A DNA stretch of 64,000 bases from Aurantibacillus circumpalustris (GTDB taxonomy: Bacteria; Bacteroidota; Bacteroidia; B-17B0; Aurantibacillaceae): NCBI RefSeq assembly GCF_029625215.1, contig NZ_CP121197.1, positions 2,914,001 through 2,978,000 of the forward strand. Direction: 5' to 3'. The number at the start of each line of letters is the position of its first letter. Within the stretch, counting starts at the first letter, position 1. A model generated the notes under the pieces. It worked only from the letters and a program-made list of their open reading frames with translations, was not told where the DNA came from and searched no databases. Position numbers and translations under genes: made by a program. Positions 33,954-42,967 of the stretch are shown here, piece after piece.

Positions 33954-34029
33954 TTACAAGTTTTTTATTTCTGGTTGAGTGTTTCTAGTTCTGCGCTTCA
34001 ATTAGAAACCAAAAACTAGAAACTTGTAA
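33954..34029. terminator. Inverted periodic repeat between converging genes
   Basis: TTACAAGTTT...TGGTT (33954-33976) pairs imperfectly with AACCAAAAACTAGAAACTTGTAA (34007-34029); the middle repeats TTTCTAGTT. It fills the space between the kinase and rfbB, which converge, so it may act as a bidirectional terminator while belonging to the periodic repeat family. Confidence 0.55.
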
Positions 34030-34032
34030 TTT

Positions 34033-35085
34033 TTATCGCTTAGTATACTGCTCTTCGTAGTAATGCGTGTAGTTACCCGAAGTCACATTATCTAACCATT
34101 CGCTATTATTCAAATACCAATCAACAGTGCGATCTAAACCTTGTTCGAAGGTAACCGAGGGAACCCAGCCTAGATCATTTTTTAATTTAGTCGCATCAAT
34201 CGCGTAACGCAAATCATGGCCCGCACGGTCTTTCACAAAGGTGATGAGCTTTTCGTTGGTGCCTTCCGGGCGACCTAACTTTTTATCCATTACTTTGCAC
34301 AATAAACGAATTACATCAATGTTTGTCCATTCGTTGTGACCACCAATGTTATAGGTACTTCCAAGCTTTGCTTTGTGATAAACAGTATCAATAGCAGTAG
34401 CATGATCTTCTACAAAGAGCCAATCGCGCACGTTTTCGCCTTTTCCATAAATTGGTAAAGGTTTATTCATTTTAATATTGTGAATGCACAGTGGAATTAA
34501 TTTTTCAGGAAAATGATTTGGACCATAGTTATTGCTGCAGTTAGAAATAACAACAGGTAAACCATAAGTGTCATGGTAGGCACGGACAAAATGATCGCTG
34601 CTGGCTTTAGAAGCAGAGTAGGGGCTATGCGGATCGTAAGAAGTTTCTTCGGTAAACATACCGGTTTCTCCAAGCGCTCCGTAAACTTCATCGGTACTTA
34701 CATGATAAAACTTAGTGAATTTTGTTGGATCATTTTTATACAGTTCTTTGGCTGCATTTAACAGATTCACTGTGCCAATAACATTAGTCATCACAAACTC
34801 CAAAGGGTTGGTGATACTTCTGTCTACATGACTTTCAGCAGCAAGGTGAATTACTGCATTGTATTTTTCTTTGTTAAAAAGGTCATTAATAAAAGCAGCG
34901 TCAACAATATCTCCTTTTACAAACTTGTAATTTGGTTTATTCTCAATATCAGTAAGGTTAGCCAGATTACCTGCGTAGGTAAGCTTGTCTAAATTGTGAA
35001 TGGTATAATTTGGGTATTTGGTAACAAATAAACGCACTACATGCGATCCAATAAATCCTGCCCCACCGGTGATTAAAATTTTCAT
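34033..35085 (-). CDS. rfbB: dTDP-glucose 4,6-dehydratase
   Basis: Second enzyme of dTDP-rhamnose and related deoxysugar synthesis: an extended short-chain dehydrogenase that makes dTDP-4-keto-6-deoxyglucose. The NAD motif GGAGFIGSH is at residue 7. The catalytic parts follow: HLAAESHVDRSI near 81, STDEVYGALG near 129 and the YSASK pair near 155. The substrate motif NCSNNYGPNHFPEKLIPL is intact. 350 residues, normal. The usual neighbours rfbA, rfbC and rfbD are absent, so it stands as a single gene next to the nucleotide-sugar operon 5.5 kb away. Confidence 0.95.
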   Translation of the reverse strand: MKILITGGAGFIGSHVVRLFVTKYPNYTIHNLDKLTYAGNLANLTDIENKPNYKFVKGDIVDAAFINDLFNKEKYNAVIHLAAESHVDRSITNPLEFVMTNVIGTVNLLNAAKELYKNDPTKFTKFYHVSTDEVYGALGETGMFTEETSYDPHSPYSASKASSDHFVRAYHDTYGLPVVISNCSNNYGPNHFPEKLIPLCIHNIKMNKPLPIYGKGENVRDWLFVEDHATAIDTVYHKAKLGSTYNIGGHNEWTNIDVIRLLCKVMDKKLGRPEGTNEKLITFVKDRAGHDLRYAIDATKLKNDLGWVPSVTFEQGLDRTVDWYLNNSEWLDNVTSGNYTHYYEEQYTKR

Positions 35086-35091
35086 ACAATC

Positions 35092-35121
35092 TTGTCTAAG
35101 TCATTAATTTTCGTAAATTTA
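35092..35121 (+). promoter_or_regulatory. Promoter of the first T9SS paralogue
   Basis: TTG-N19-TAAATTTA. The spacing is canonical and the -7 box differs from TAnnTTTG only in its last base. The same final A occurs in the promoters of the two downstream paralogues. Confidence 0.6.
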
Positions 35122-35138
35122 TTACAAATTTCTGACCC

Positions 35139-36857
35139 ATGAGAAAAATCTTACCCTTAACCTTCCTGTTATTATCGCTTCAAAGCCTTATTTCACAAAA
35201 TTTAAATATTGCTGGTCATAGTGCCGTTGACAAAACGGGCGATATGATATCAATTAACTCCAAGGTATTCTATCTCGGAAGTTCACAAAATAACTGTTGC
35301 GGTTATAGTACTTACGTACAAGGGATGAATTTTAATGGCGATACTGTTTTTAAAACAGGCTTACCGAGTTCCTATCAGGTAAGATATTTCGGTAAAATTA
35401 TTAAAACGAATGATAATGCTATTTTGGTAAGTCATTATGCTGTTCATTCCTGCGATATATCAGGACATTTGGATTATATCACTAAAGTAGATACAAATGG
35501 CGTTATTTTATTCAATATACCTATTCAAGGAACCTTAGCTGCTGGGGGTTTTGGACGCACAATTAATGATATTACCCAACATTCTGATAATTCGTATTAC
35601 CTAGTATCTTCAACAGATTTGTATCATTTTTCTTCGAGTGGTCAATTTATTTCAAAAATTACTACCTCCTTAACCAGTATTACTTTAGTAAAAGCTCTGG
35701 CAACGGGTAATTTGTTTGTGAGTGGAAAATTAAACGGTATTAATACAAATGTTATTATGACAACCTCTGGAACTGTTTTAACCCAGCAGCCATGTATTAA
35801 TTTGCTTTCGAAGGTAATTGATACTCCTACATATTTTTATACTAAAACTGGTGCTAATACACTTGACAAGTATGATACTTCATTGGTGTTAATTTCTAGT
35901 TTTGGTTTTTCTACAAATACAGCGCAGTATAAAGTAAACGACTTTACCATGCGTAATGATTCTGTTTTTATCGCTGGAAATATGAACTCATCGGGAGCTC
36001 TCTACCATGCCATTATTGACACGGCGTTTAATATACTTTACCAAATTCAATCAACTTACAAAGGCATTTATCCAACAGGTATTGCTTTGAATAATAGGGA
36101 TAACTTAACCGTACTTGCAACTTGCAACAGCAAAGAAGTGCCTTTATACAAATTCAGTAGTTTATTTCAATTTCCTATTGGCGGTGGTTTTAGTTCGGTA
36201 TCAGATATTGGTGTTGTTGGATTTTCAAATATGAATACAACTTTATTCGGAATCGGGAACGGATCTTCGTTTGTTACTCCGTACGTTACAGCTGACGTGA
36301 CTGTGAAAAATTTCGCGACCGATACTGTGAAAAACTTTTATATCAATTATTATTCCTACATAAATACTGGAATTTCGCCGTGTTATATTTTACTCCATAA
36401 ATTTGTAGACACTGCTATTATTCCTGGTGGATCGCTTACCATACCAACCGTGACATTTTACGCACAGCCTTTTCCAGCAGGTAATTTCACTTTGAGTCAA
36501 ATAACACTCAACATATGTTTATTTACAACCGTTCCGAACGCCAGCAACGATATTAATATTGATAACGATGCGTTTTGCGATTCGGTATTGTTCACAGTTA
36601 CAGGACTTCAGGAAAACGCAATGCTTGCACAAAACATTCAAGTTTATCCAAATCCTTCGGCCGCCGGATTTACTGTTAGTTCGGATATTGAAATTAAAAC
36701 AATTGAATTAATTAATTCTCTAGGACAAACTATTAACAAGCAAAGTATTAACGGAAAAGAATGCTATTTAATTGGCGCGTCTTTAAAGCCTGGAATTTAT
36801 TTTGTGAAATTGGAAACAGAGACGGGAAGTGTGCTGAAAAAGGTTATTAAGAACTAA
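35139..36857 (+). CDS. T9SS-secreted protein, type A sorting domain (paralogue 1)
   Basis: An exported protein of 572 residues. The signal peptide is MRKILPLTFLLLSLQSLISQ. The body is a series of beta-rich segments (AVDKTGDMISINSKVFYLGS, ITKVDTNGVILFNIPIQG, SDLYHFSS-type lines), probably a beta-propeller-like reporter of a ligand or surface. A conserved region SNDINIDNDAFCDSVLFTV precedes the C-terminal T9SS type A sorting domain (IQVYPNPSAAGFTVSSDIEI, IELINSLGQ, LKPGIYFVKLETE and KKVIKN). It is the first of three tandem paralogues, with promoter and intergenic sequence duplicated too. The function of the body is not known. Confidence 0.88.
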   Translation: MRKILPLTFLLLSLQSLISQNLNIAGHSAVDKTGDMISINSKVFYLGSSQNNCCGYSTYVQGMNFNGDTVFKTGLPSSYQVRYFGKIIKTNDNAILVSHYAVHSCDISGHLDYITKVDTNGVILFNIPIQGTLAAGGFGRTINDITQHSDNSYYLVSSTDLYHFSSSGQFISKITTSLTSITLVKALATGNLFVSGKLNGINTNVIMTTSGTVLTQQPCINLLSKVIDTPTYFYTKTGANTLDKYDTSLVLISSFGFSTNTAQYKVNDFTMRNDSVFIAGNMNSSGALYHAIIDTAFNILYQIQSTYKGIYPTGIALNNRDNLTVLATCNSKEVPLYKFSSLFQFPIGGGFSSVSDIGVVGFSNMNTTLFGIGNGSSFVTPYVTADVTVKNFATDTVKNFYINYYSYINTGISPCYILLHKFVDTAIIPGGSLTIPTVTFYAQPFPAGNFTLSQITLNICLFTTVPNASNDINIDNDAFCDSVLFTVTGLQENAMLAQNIQVYPNPSAAGFTVSSDIEIKTIELINSLGQTINKQSINGKECYLIGASLKPGIYFVKLETETGSVLKKVIKN

Positions 36858-36860
36858 GAT

Positions 36861-36965
36861 TTAAGAAGTGAGATTTTAGATTTAATATTTTGTTAACCAC
36901 TTATGGAATAAAACTGACCGCTTTTTTATTTGCGGTTGAATACGAATAAAAATGGTTTAATTTTA
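36861..36965 (+). repeat. Duplicated intergenic segment, copy 1
   Basis: 105 bp that recur at 38689-38793 with about nine differences by eye. It holds a possible stem ACCGC/GCGGT around TTTTTTATTT and the promoter of the second paralogue. It begins just behind the stop of the first paralogue. Confidence 0.85.
36936..36965 (+). promoter_or_regulatory. Promoter of the second T9SS paralogue
   Basis: TTG-N19-TAATTTTA with the start codon 21 bp downstream. The same arrangement is found before the third paralogue. Confidence 0.65.
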
Positions 36966-36986
36966 AATTAGAAAAACAAAGAACCC

Positions 36987-38678
36987 ATGAGAAAATTTTT
37001 ACCCTTAGTCTTCCTTTTACTATCGCTTCAAAGCCTTATTTCACAAAATTTAAATAGTGCTTCACACACACAAATTGATAAAGTTGGCAATATTGTGTCA
37101 ATCAACTCGAAATGTTATTATTTAAAAGAAGTGGAAAATTGCTGCGGCAGAGATGTGCGTGTAATAGGTATTGGTGAAAACGGTGTTTCGTTTTTTAATA
37201 CAAGTTTAAATTACTATGATGGTTACTTAAATAAAATCATGCGAACAGCCGACAACCATCTTCTTTTTTACGGAATAGATCGACAAGCTTGCGATGTGTC
37301 TGGACTTAAAGATTTCATAGTTAAAATAGACACCAATGGTGCACTTATATTTAAAATGTATTTACAGTCAAACTGGGTGAACTCTCAATATATAAGCGTT
37401 ATTGCTGCAGCGCAAGATTCTTCATTTTATTTAGCTTCCGATGGTGTGTTGGAGAAATATTCAGCAAGCGGCCAGTATATTCTTTCCACTTTACCAGGTG
37501 TGAATAATATAAAATCAATTTGCTCACTGATAAACGGAAATTTAATAATTCATGGGAAAATTAATAATGCAAATGTCAATGTAGAATACAACCCGTTAAA
37601 CGATGTAATTATTAACCAACAAAACACCGCGTTTATAATTTCAAAATTTGAAAAAACTGCAAACGGAAATTTTGTTGCATTATCGGTGTCCGGCGAACTA
37701 ATTCGTTATGATTCAGCTTTAAATTTTATAAGCCAAGCTACTGTATTGACAAATTCTAACATCAGTATCTCTGATTTTACAACCAGAAACGACTCAATAT
37801 TTGTAACAGGTACGCAAGCAGTATCCAATTTCCCTTTTTATGGCGTATTAAATTCTGGTTTTAATTTGTTAAACTATTCGCAGCCGGCTTATAAAGGAAT
37901 TCACCCAAGTGGTATTGCTGTAACAAATAAAAATAAAATTAATATTGTTACGAATAGTTCTGCGAACTCGTATGTCACATTTACGAGTCTAAACCATTTT
38001 GCAATTTATGATGGCTTTTCTTGTCAACAAGATATTGGCGTAGTTGGAGTTAAAGGACTTAATTCAATCATAAAACATCCGGCAATGTATAAATATATGC
38101 CTATAGCTGACATTGAAGTTGTTGTAAAAAATTTCGGGGCGGATACAGTAAGTAGTTTTTTCTTAAACAGTTATTTTGTGGGGACCCACTGCCCTTTCGT
38201 ATTACATAAGTATTATCCGGTATCAATTGCTCCTGGAGCGACAGTTAGTTTACAAACGGGCACTTTTGAAATAAACGCTTATTTTATTTCAACGCCAGTT
38301 TCAAGTCCCGGAAGCATTGTGAAAGTTAAAACGTGTTTGTTTACAACGATACCTAACGCAAGCAACGATATTAATATTGATAACGATGCGTTTTGTGATT
38401 CTGTATTATTTACCGTCGTTACCGGTCTTAAAGAAAATACACTTCTAACACCAAACATTCAAATTTATCCAAACCCTTCAGACGCTGGATTTACTATTAG
38501 TTCGGATTTCGAAATTAAAGCATTTGAATTAATTAATTCTTTGGGACAAATTATACGCAAGGAAAGCATTAACGCTAAAGAATATTACATAAACGCATCT
38601 ACTTTAATACCTGGTATTTATTTTATGAAGTTGGAAACAGAAAAAGGAATTGTGCAGAAAAAGATTATTAAGAACTAA
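36987..38678 (+). CDS. T9SS-secreted protein, type A sorting domain (paralogue 2)
   Basis: A 563-residue exported protein closely related to paralogue 1 in signal peptide (MRKFLPLVFLLLSLQSLISQ), body order and C-terminus (NIQIYPNPSDAGFTISSDFE, LINSLGQ, IPGIYFMKLETE, KKIIKN). The stretch NASNDINIDNDAFCDSVLF is identical to paralogue 1, and the DNA there is almost the same, so the duplication is not very old; the middle parts have diverged more. Secreted by T9SS and probably attached to the surface or released. Confidence 0.88.
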   Translation: MRKFLPLVFLLLSLQSLISQNLNSASHTQIDKVGNIVSINSKCYYLKEVENCCGRDVRVIGIGENGVSFFNTSLNYYDGYLNKIMRTADNHLLFYGIDRQACDVSGLKDFIVKIDTNGALIFKMYLQSNWVNSQYISVIAAAQDSSFYLASDGVLEKYSASGQYILSTLPGVNNIKSICSLINGNLIIHGKINNANVNVEYNPLNDVIINQQNTAFIISKFEKTANGNFVALSVSGELIRYDSALNFISQATVLTNSNISISDFTTRNDSIFVTGTQAVSNFPFYGVLNSGFNLLNYSQPAYKGIHPSGIAVTNKNKINIVTNSSANSYVTFTSLNHFAIYDGFSCQQDIGVVGVKGLNSIIKHPAMYKYMPIADIEVVVKNFGADTVSSFFLNSYFVGTHCPFVLHKYYPVSIAPGATVSLQTGTFEINAYFISTPVSSPGSIVKVKTCLFTTIPNASNDINIDNDAFCDSVLFTVVTGLKENTLLTPNIQIYPNPSDAGFTISSDFEIKAFELINSLGQIIRKESINAKEYYINASTLIPGIYFMKLETEKGIVQKKIIKN

Positions 38679-38688
38679 GAGCTTAGAA

Positions 38689-38793
38689 TTAAGAAGTGAG
38701 ATTTTAGATGTAATATTTTGTTAACCACTTATAGAATAAATCTGACCGCTTTTTTATTTGTTGTTGAATACTAGTAAAAATGATTTAATTTTA
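38689..38793 (+). repeat. Duplicated intergenic segment, copy 2
   Basis: The second copy of the segment at 36861-36965. The GCGG half of the stem has become GTTG here, so the hairpin is lost while the promoter is kept. Confidence 0.85.
38764..38793 (+). promoter_or_regulatory. Promoter of the third T9SS paralogue
   Basis: TTG-N19-TAATTTTA, as before the second paralogue, with the ATG 24 bp downstream. Confidence 0.65.
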
Positions 38794-38817
38794 TTGTAAA
38801 TTCTAAAATAACCCAAT

Positions 38818-40530
38818 ATGAAAAAACTTTTACTTTTTGCAGCGTCTTTATTGAGCATTAGTCAAATCAACTCACAAGAACTTTATAATAGAGCCTATCA
38901 TGATGTAAATGAGAAGCCCAATTCATTTATCATTAAAATTTATAATGATTTATATTTCACTTCCCGTAATATTGATCCAATTGCTAAAAACTATTTATAC
39001 AAACATAACAGCTTTGGAAATCTTGTTTATCGAAAGTCTGTAAACACTGGTTTTATTACCAATCTTGGTTTTAAATCCTCCGATAATAAACTTATTCTTG
39101 TTGGTAATGAATTTTTGTGCGATGTGGTAGGACCTACTTGGCACATTTCGCTGACTAAATTAGATACAAATGGGACAACGGTTCTATTTTCAACAAGCGT
39201 AACAGCTACTTTTTACGATTATCCAAAAGCGGCCTTACAAAAATTAGATTCTAGTTATGCTGTTTTTACGGATAGTTTGCTTTATAAATTTAGCAAAACA
39301 GGACAATTTTTGTCAAAAGTTAATATAGGATTAACTAATATTTCTTCAGCGTTAATCCTAGCTAATAATAATATATTGCTTAGTGGCGATCAGGGTAATT
39401 CGCATGTAATAGCCGAAATTTCTGGTTCAGGTAGTATTGTAAGTAGTAATATAACGAGTGTACTTATGAGACAAATTTCTTTTTACGGCGGCCAAAAAAT
39501 AATTGGAGTCGGCACAGATGGCGTTTTTTATAAGTATTCAACAACTGGGAATTTAATTGCTTCGAGTTCTTTTACCGGAGGATTACTTGCATCTAATTTT
39601 ATTTGTGAGCAAGATACCCTCTATTCACTTTCTAGCATGCCCATCCTTGGACAAAGCTACTTTGCCGCTGATACGTCTTTTAATGTCATTTCTTTGACAA
39701 GCACAACGACCCATAGTTTAGAACAAACGGCAATCTGTGCGAATGGAACAAAAGTTGCAATTTTATCTGCAGGTGTATCATCAAACAACCTCTGGAGTAC
39801 TTCCTATTCACATTATTTTTCATCCTTAAGTTCTATAAACAAATTTTCAAGTAATAACTTCTCTAGTGATCTTACTCTTGTTTCTGTTACAGCTGATTCT
39901 GCCTACTCTTCGTGCTATTTTTCTATCTTTCCAGCACCTGGAGAATACCATTGTGCTTCCTATTTACGGGTAAAAGTTATGGTGAAAAATAAAGGGACAA
40001 CAGAAATTAAAAACTTTAAATTAAACTGTTTCGATTCGCCTGCTATCACTTGCGGGGCTTTTTTTTACCAGGAGCAATTTTCTGGTTTATCACTTATGCC
40101 TGGAGACTCTATTCAATTAACGGGAAATTTATTTGCAAGAAAGGGATACGCGTATACAGGAAACGCACCAAGTTTTACAAATAATTTTTGTTTTTATATC
40201 TCTGTACCTAATGGAGAAACTGATAAAACAGTTGAGGATAATGAGCAATGCAGTACGGTTAATTTTCTGGTTACTTCGTTGAAACAAAATTCTCTTAATG
40301 AAATGGCTGTTAAAATTTGGCCAAATCCTTTTACAAATAATTTAAAAATAGAATCGGATGTTTTAATTAAGGAAGTTAAGATTATGAACTCCTTAGGAAT
40401 GCTTGTAAAAAGTGTAGAAGCGAAAAATGCAAAAATCGCACTTGATAACTCTGATCTAGCAAGCGGTGTTTACTTTATTAATATTGAAACAGAAAAAGGA
40501 AACATCATTAAAAAAATAATTAAGCATTAG
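38818..40530 (+). CDS. T9SS-secreted protein, type A sorting domain (paralogue 3)
   Basis: A 570-residue exported protein, the most diverged of the three. The signal peptide is MKKLLLFAASLLSISQINSQ. The body keeps the same plan (YLYKHNSFGNLVYRKSVNTG, SLTKLDTNGTTVLFSTSVTA, CSTVNFLVTSLKQNSLNEMA), and the C-terminus is a type A sorting domain: VKIWPNPFTNNLKIESDVLI, KIMNSLGMLV, SGVYFINIETE and KKIIKH. Here the SNDINIDNDAFC motif is replaced by GETDKTVEDNEQC. A terminator follows. Cargo of T9SS; role unknown. Confidence 0.86.
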   Translation: MKKLLLFAASLLSISQINSQELYNRAYHDVNEKPNSFIIKIYNDLYFTSRNIDPIAKNYLYKHNSFGNLVYRKSVNTGFITNLGFKSSDNKLILVGNEFLCDVVGPTWHISLTKLDTNGTTVLFSTSVTATFYDYPKAALQKLDSSYAVFTDSLLYKFSKTGQFLSKVNIGLTNISSALILANNNILLSGDQGNSHVIAEISGSGSIVSSNITSVLMRQISFYGGQKIIGVGTDGVFYKYSTTGNLIASSSFTGGLLASNFICEQDTLYSLSSMPILGQSYFAADTSFNVISLTSTTTHSLEQTAICANGTKVAILSAGVSSNNLWSTSYSHYFSSLSSINKFSSNNFSSDLTLVSVTADSAYSSCYFSIFPAPGEYHCASYLRVKVMVKNKGTTEIKNFKLNCFDSPAITCGAFFYQEQFSGLSLMPGDSIQLTGNLFARKGYAYTGNAPSFTNNFCFYISVPNGETDKTVEDNEQCSTVNFLVTSLKQNSLNEMAVKIWPNPFTNNLKIESDVLIKEVKIMNSLGMLVKSVEAKNAKIALDNSDLASGVYFINIETEKGNIIKKIIKH

Positions 40531-40555
40531 TTTTCCTAACCGAAAAGAGTGCAAC

Positions 40556-40586
40556 AAAAAAGACGCTTTTGCAGGGCGTCTTTTTG
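40556..40586. terminator. Bidirectional intrinsic terminator
   Basis: AAAAAGACGC / GCGTCTTTTT, nine-base loop, between the third paralogue and the minus-strand nucleotide-sugar operon. Confidence 0.9.
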
Positions 40587-40608
40587 TTTTTTTAATGATT
40601 AAAATTTA

Positions 40609-41901
40609 TTACAAACTCCAATAGTTTAAGTTTTTAATTTTGTCTTTGTAAATTCCTTTTACGTCTACCACAATTCCTTTTTTGGAAAGAATTGATGTAA
40701 AGAATTTTTCATCCAAAGTTTTGTATTCTTTGTGGTTTACCGCTACAATAACACCGTCATAACCTTTTCCAAGTTTGTTTAAACCAAAGCCATATTCGTG
40801 TTTTAATTCAGCTGTATCCGCATGCGGATCAACAATCTCAACTTTTACACCGAAAGATTTTAATTCCTTCACGATATCTGCCACTTTGCTGTTGCGAATA
40901 TCGCTCACATCTTCTTTAAAGGTAGCACCCATTACCAGTACTTTAGATTTGGAAATATTTTTTCCAGCTGCGATAATTTTTTTAACGCAGGTTTTAGCTA
41001 CATAAAAACCCATACTGTCATTCACATAACGTCCGCTATTAATTACACGCGCATGGTAACCTAAAGATTCTGCTTTGTGAGTTAAATAGTAGGGATCTAC
41101 ACCAATGCAATGTCCGCCAACTAAACCTGGAGAGAATTTTAAGAAGTTCCATTTTGTTCCTGCAGCTGCAAGCACGTCGTAAGTGTTAATGTTCATTTTA
41201 TTAAAGATGATAGAAAGTTCGTTCATCAAAGCAATGTTTACGTCGCGCTGAGTATTTTCAATAATTTTAGCCGCTTCCGCCACTTTAATACTAGAAGCGC
41301 GGTGTGTTCCAGGCTCAACAATTATTTCGTATGTCTTGGCAATATTTTCTAAACTCTCTTTATCACAACCTGCAACAATTTTTAAAATTTTAGTGATGGT
41401 ATGTTCTTTGTCGCCTGGATTGATACGCTCAGGTGAGTAGCCTACTTTAAAATCTTTTACAAATTTTAAACCTGAATGCTGTTCTAAAACTGGAATACAA
41501 TCTTCTTCTGTACAGCCAGGGTAAACAGTGGATTCATAAACCACGTAGTCACCTTTTTTAAGCACTTTTCCAACAGTGGTAGATGCGCCAATAAGTGGTT
41601 TTAAATCAGGTAAATTATGTTCGTCTATTGGTGTTGGCACGGCCACAATAAAAAAATTAGCCTTTTTAAGATCTTCTAATTTATGCGTAAAAGTGATATC
41701 GGAGTTTGCGAAGTCTTTTTTCGTCAATTCATTACTAGGATCAATACCTTTTTTCATCATGTCCACTCTTCCCGCATGAATATCAAAACCAATGACTTTA
41801 ATTTTTTTAGCGAAGGCCAGTGCTATTGGTAATCCAACATAGCCTAAGCCTATTACTGCAACTGTAGCTTCTTTTTTAATTATTTTATTATAGATACTCA
41901 T
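40609..41901 (-). CDS. UDP-N-acetylhexosamine 6-dehydrogenase (WbpA/WbpO/TviB-like)
   Basis: Oxidises C6 of a UDP-N-acetylhexosamine to the uronic acid using NAD. The N-terminal NAD domain opens with AVIGLGYVGLPIALAFA near 16, then VPTPIDEHNLPDL near 88 and STVYPGCTEE near 122. The catalytic cysteine is in SPGLVGGHCIGVDPYYLTH near 270, and the C-terminal UDP-binding domain has VMGATFKEDVSDIRNSK. The 430-residue length and sequence fit the GlcNAc/GalNAc type rather than UDP-glucose dehydrogenase. It is the last gene of the operon, 29 bp behind the Gfo/Idh/MocA gene, so the pathway to UDP-2,3-diacetamido uronic acid is likely. Confidence 0.92.
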   Translation of the reverse strand: MSIYNKIIKKEATVAVIGLGYVGLPIALAFAKKIKVIGFDIHAGRVDMMKKGIDPSNELTKKDFANSDITFTHKLEDLKKANFFIVAVPTPIDEHNLPDLKPLIGASTTVGKVLKKGDYVVYESTVYPGCTEEDCIPVLEQHSGLKFVKDFKVGYSPERINPGDKEHTITKILKIVAGCDKESLENIAKTYEIIVEPGTHRASSIKVAEAAKIIENTQRDVNIALMNELSIIFNKMNINTYDVLAAAGTKWNFLKFSPGLVGGHCIGVDPYYLTHKAESLGYHARVINSGRYVNDSMGFYVAKTCVKKIIAAGKNISKSKVLVMGATFKEDVSDIRNSKVADIVKELKSFGVKVEIVDPHADTAELKHEYGFGLNKLGKGYDGVIVAVNHKEYKTLDEKFFTSILSKKGIVVDVKGIYKDKIKNLNYWSL

Positions 41902-41930
41902 CTGTTTATATAATTTTAATTTGGTTAATG

Positions 41931-42965
41931 TTATTTGAGAACGCTTAAAGGTCTTAGGGCATAAATACGTTCAATGATGTCTACCACTTTTAAACCTTCA
42001 AGTGCATTTGTAGAAATTTTATTTTTACCGTGAAGCGTATTTATTACATTTTCAATCACACTGTGATGGTTGTTAGCTGAGCCTTTGTAAGCACCGTAAT
42101 CATTAGCTGGATTTGTTTCACCTAATTTTGGCATTTCATAGTCCTTAATGTTACACACTTCAATTTGATCCATGTACTGACCGCCAACTTTTACACTTCC
42201 CTTACTTCCAATAATTGTTAGCGAAGATTCTAAATTTTTATCCCAAACAGCTGTTGAGTAGTTAATACATCCCATTCCGCCAGTCACGAAATCAAAGCTT
42301 ACAAACCCGCTGTCTTCAAAGGCTGTAGTTTTTTGATGATTGAAATCCGCAAATTTTGCTTGTATGTTTTTTATATCACCAAAAATCCAATACATAATAT
42401 CAATCCAATGACTGAATTGGGTAAATAAAGTTCCGCCGTCAAGATCCTTGGTCCCTTTCCAGTTATCAGCTTTATAATAGCGTTCATCACGGTTCCAATA
42501 GCAGTTTAATTGAACCATGTAAATATCGCCAATTATTTTTTTCTCAACCACTTCCTTTAGCCAAACACTTGGCGGAGAGTACCTGTTTTGCATTACACAA
42601 AAAACGGTTTTATGATGATGTAATGCTGAGTAAATGATTTTCTCACAATCAGATTTGCTCAAAGCCATTGGTTTTTCTACAACAACGTGTTTGTTATGTT
42701 CTAAAACCGCTAAAGCATGTTCCGAATGTAAACCATTTGGAGTGCATACATTCACAACTTCCACATCTGGATGCGCTTTTAATAAGTCTTGAATATTGGA
42801 ATAGAATTTTTCTTCTAGTTTATCTAAGCCTAATTTTTCCTTAGAAAGTGTATCACATACAGCAACTAATTCACAATCATCATTTCTGCGAATCATTTCT
42901 GCATGGCGTTTGCCAATATGGCCTTGACCAATAACTGCGAATTTTATTTTAGTTTTTTTGTCCAT
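41931..42965 (-). CDS. Gfo/Idh/MocA-family oxidoreductase (WbpB-like)
   Basis: NAD-dependent sugar oxidoreductase. Residues ~8-130 are the Rossmann fold (FAVIGQGHIGKRHAEMI, VNVCTPNGLHSEHA, VVEKPMALSKSDCEK) and the rest is the GFO/IDH/MocA C-terminal domain. EKPMA carries the conserved catalytic Lys. In the company of a uronate dehydrogenase and a hexapeptide acetyltransferase it most likely oxidises C3 of UDP-GlcNAc-uronic acid, as WbpB does, to prepare for amination. The expected aminotransferase (WbpE) is not in this window. It lies 2 bp from the ORF6N gene. Confidence 0.88.
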   Translation of the reverse strand: MDKKTKIKFAVIGQGHIGKRHAEMIRRNDDCELVAVCDTLSKEKLGLDKLEEKFYSNIQDLLKAHPDVEVVNVCTPNGLHSEHALAVLEHNKHVVVEKPMALSKSDCEKIIYSALHHHKTVFCVMQNRYSPPSVWLKEVVEKKIIGDIYMVQLNCYWNRDERYYKADNWKGTKDLDGGTLFTQFSHWIDIMYWIFGDIKNIQAKFADFNHQKTTAFEDSGFVSFDFVTGGMGCINYSTAVWDKNLESSLTIIGSKGSVKVGGQYMDQIEVCNIKDYEMPKLGETNPANDYGAYKGSANNHHSVIENVINTLHGKNKISTNALEGLKVVDIIERIYALRPLSVLK

Positions 42966-42967
42966 TG

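Noticed and set aside
35139-40530. Tandem genes as a possible phase-variable locus
   Set aside because: No invertase, inverted repeats or silent cassettes; each gene is complete with its own promoter, so simple duplication is enough.
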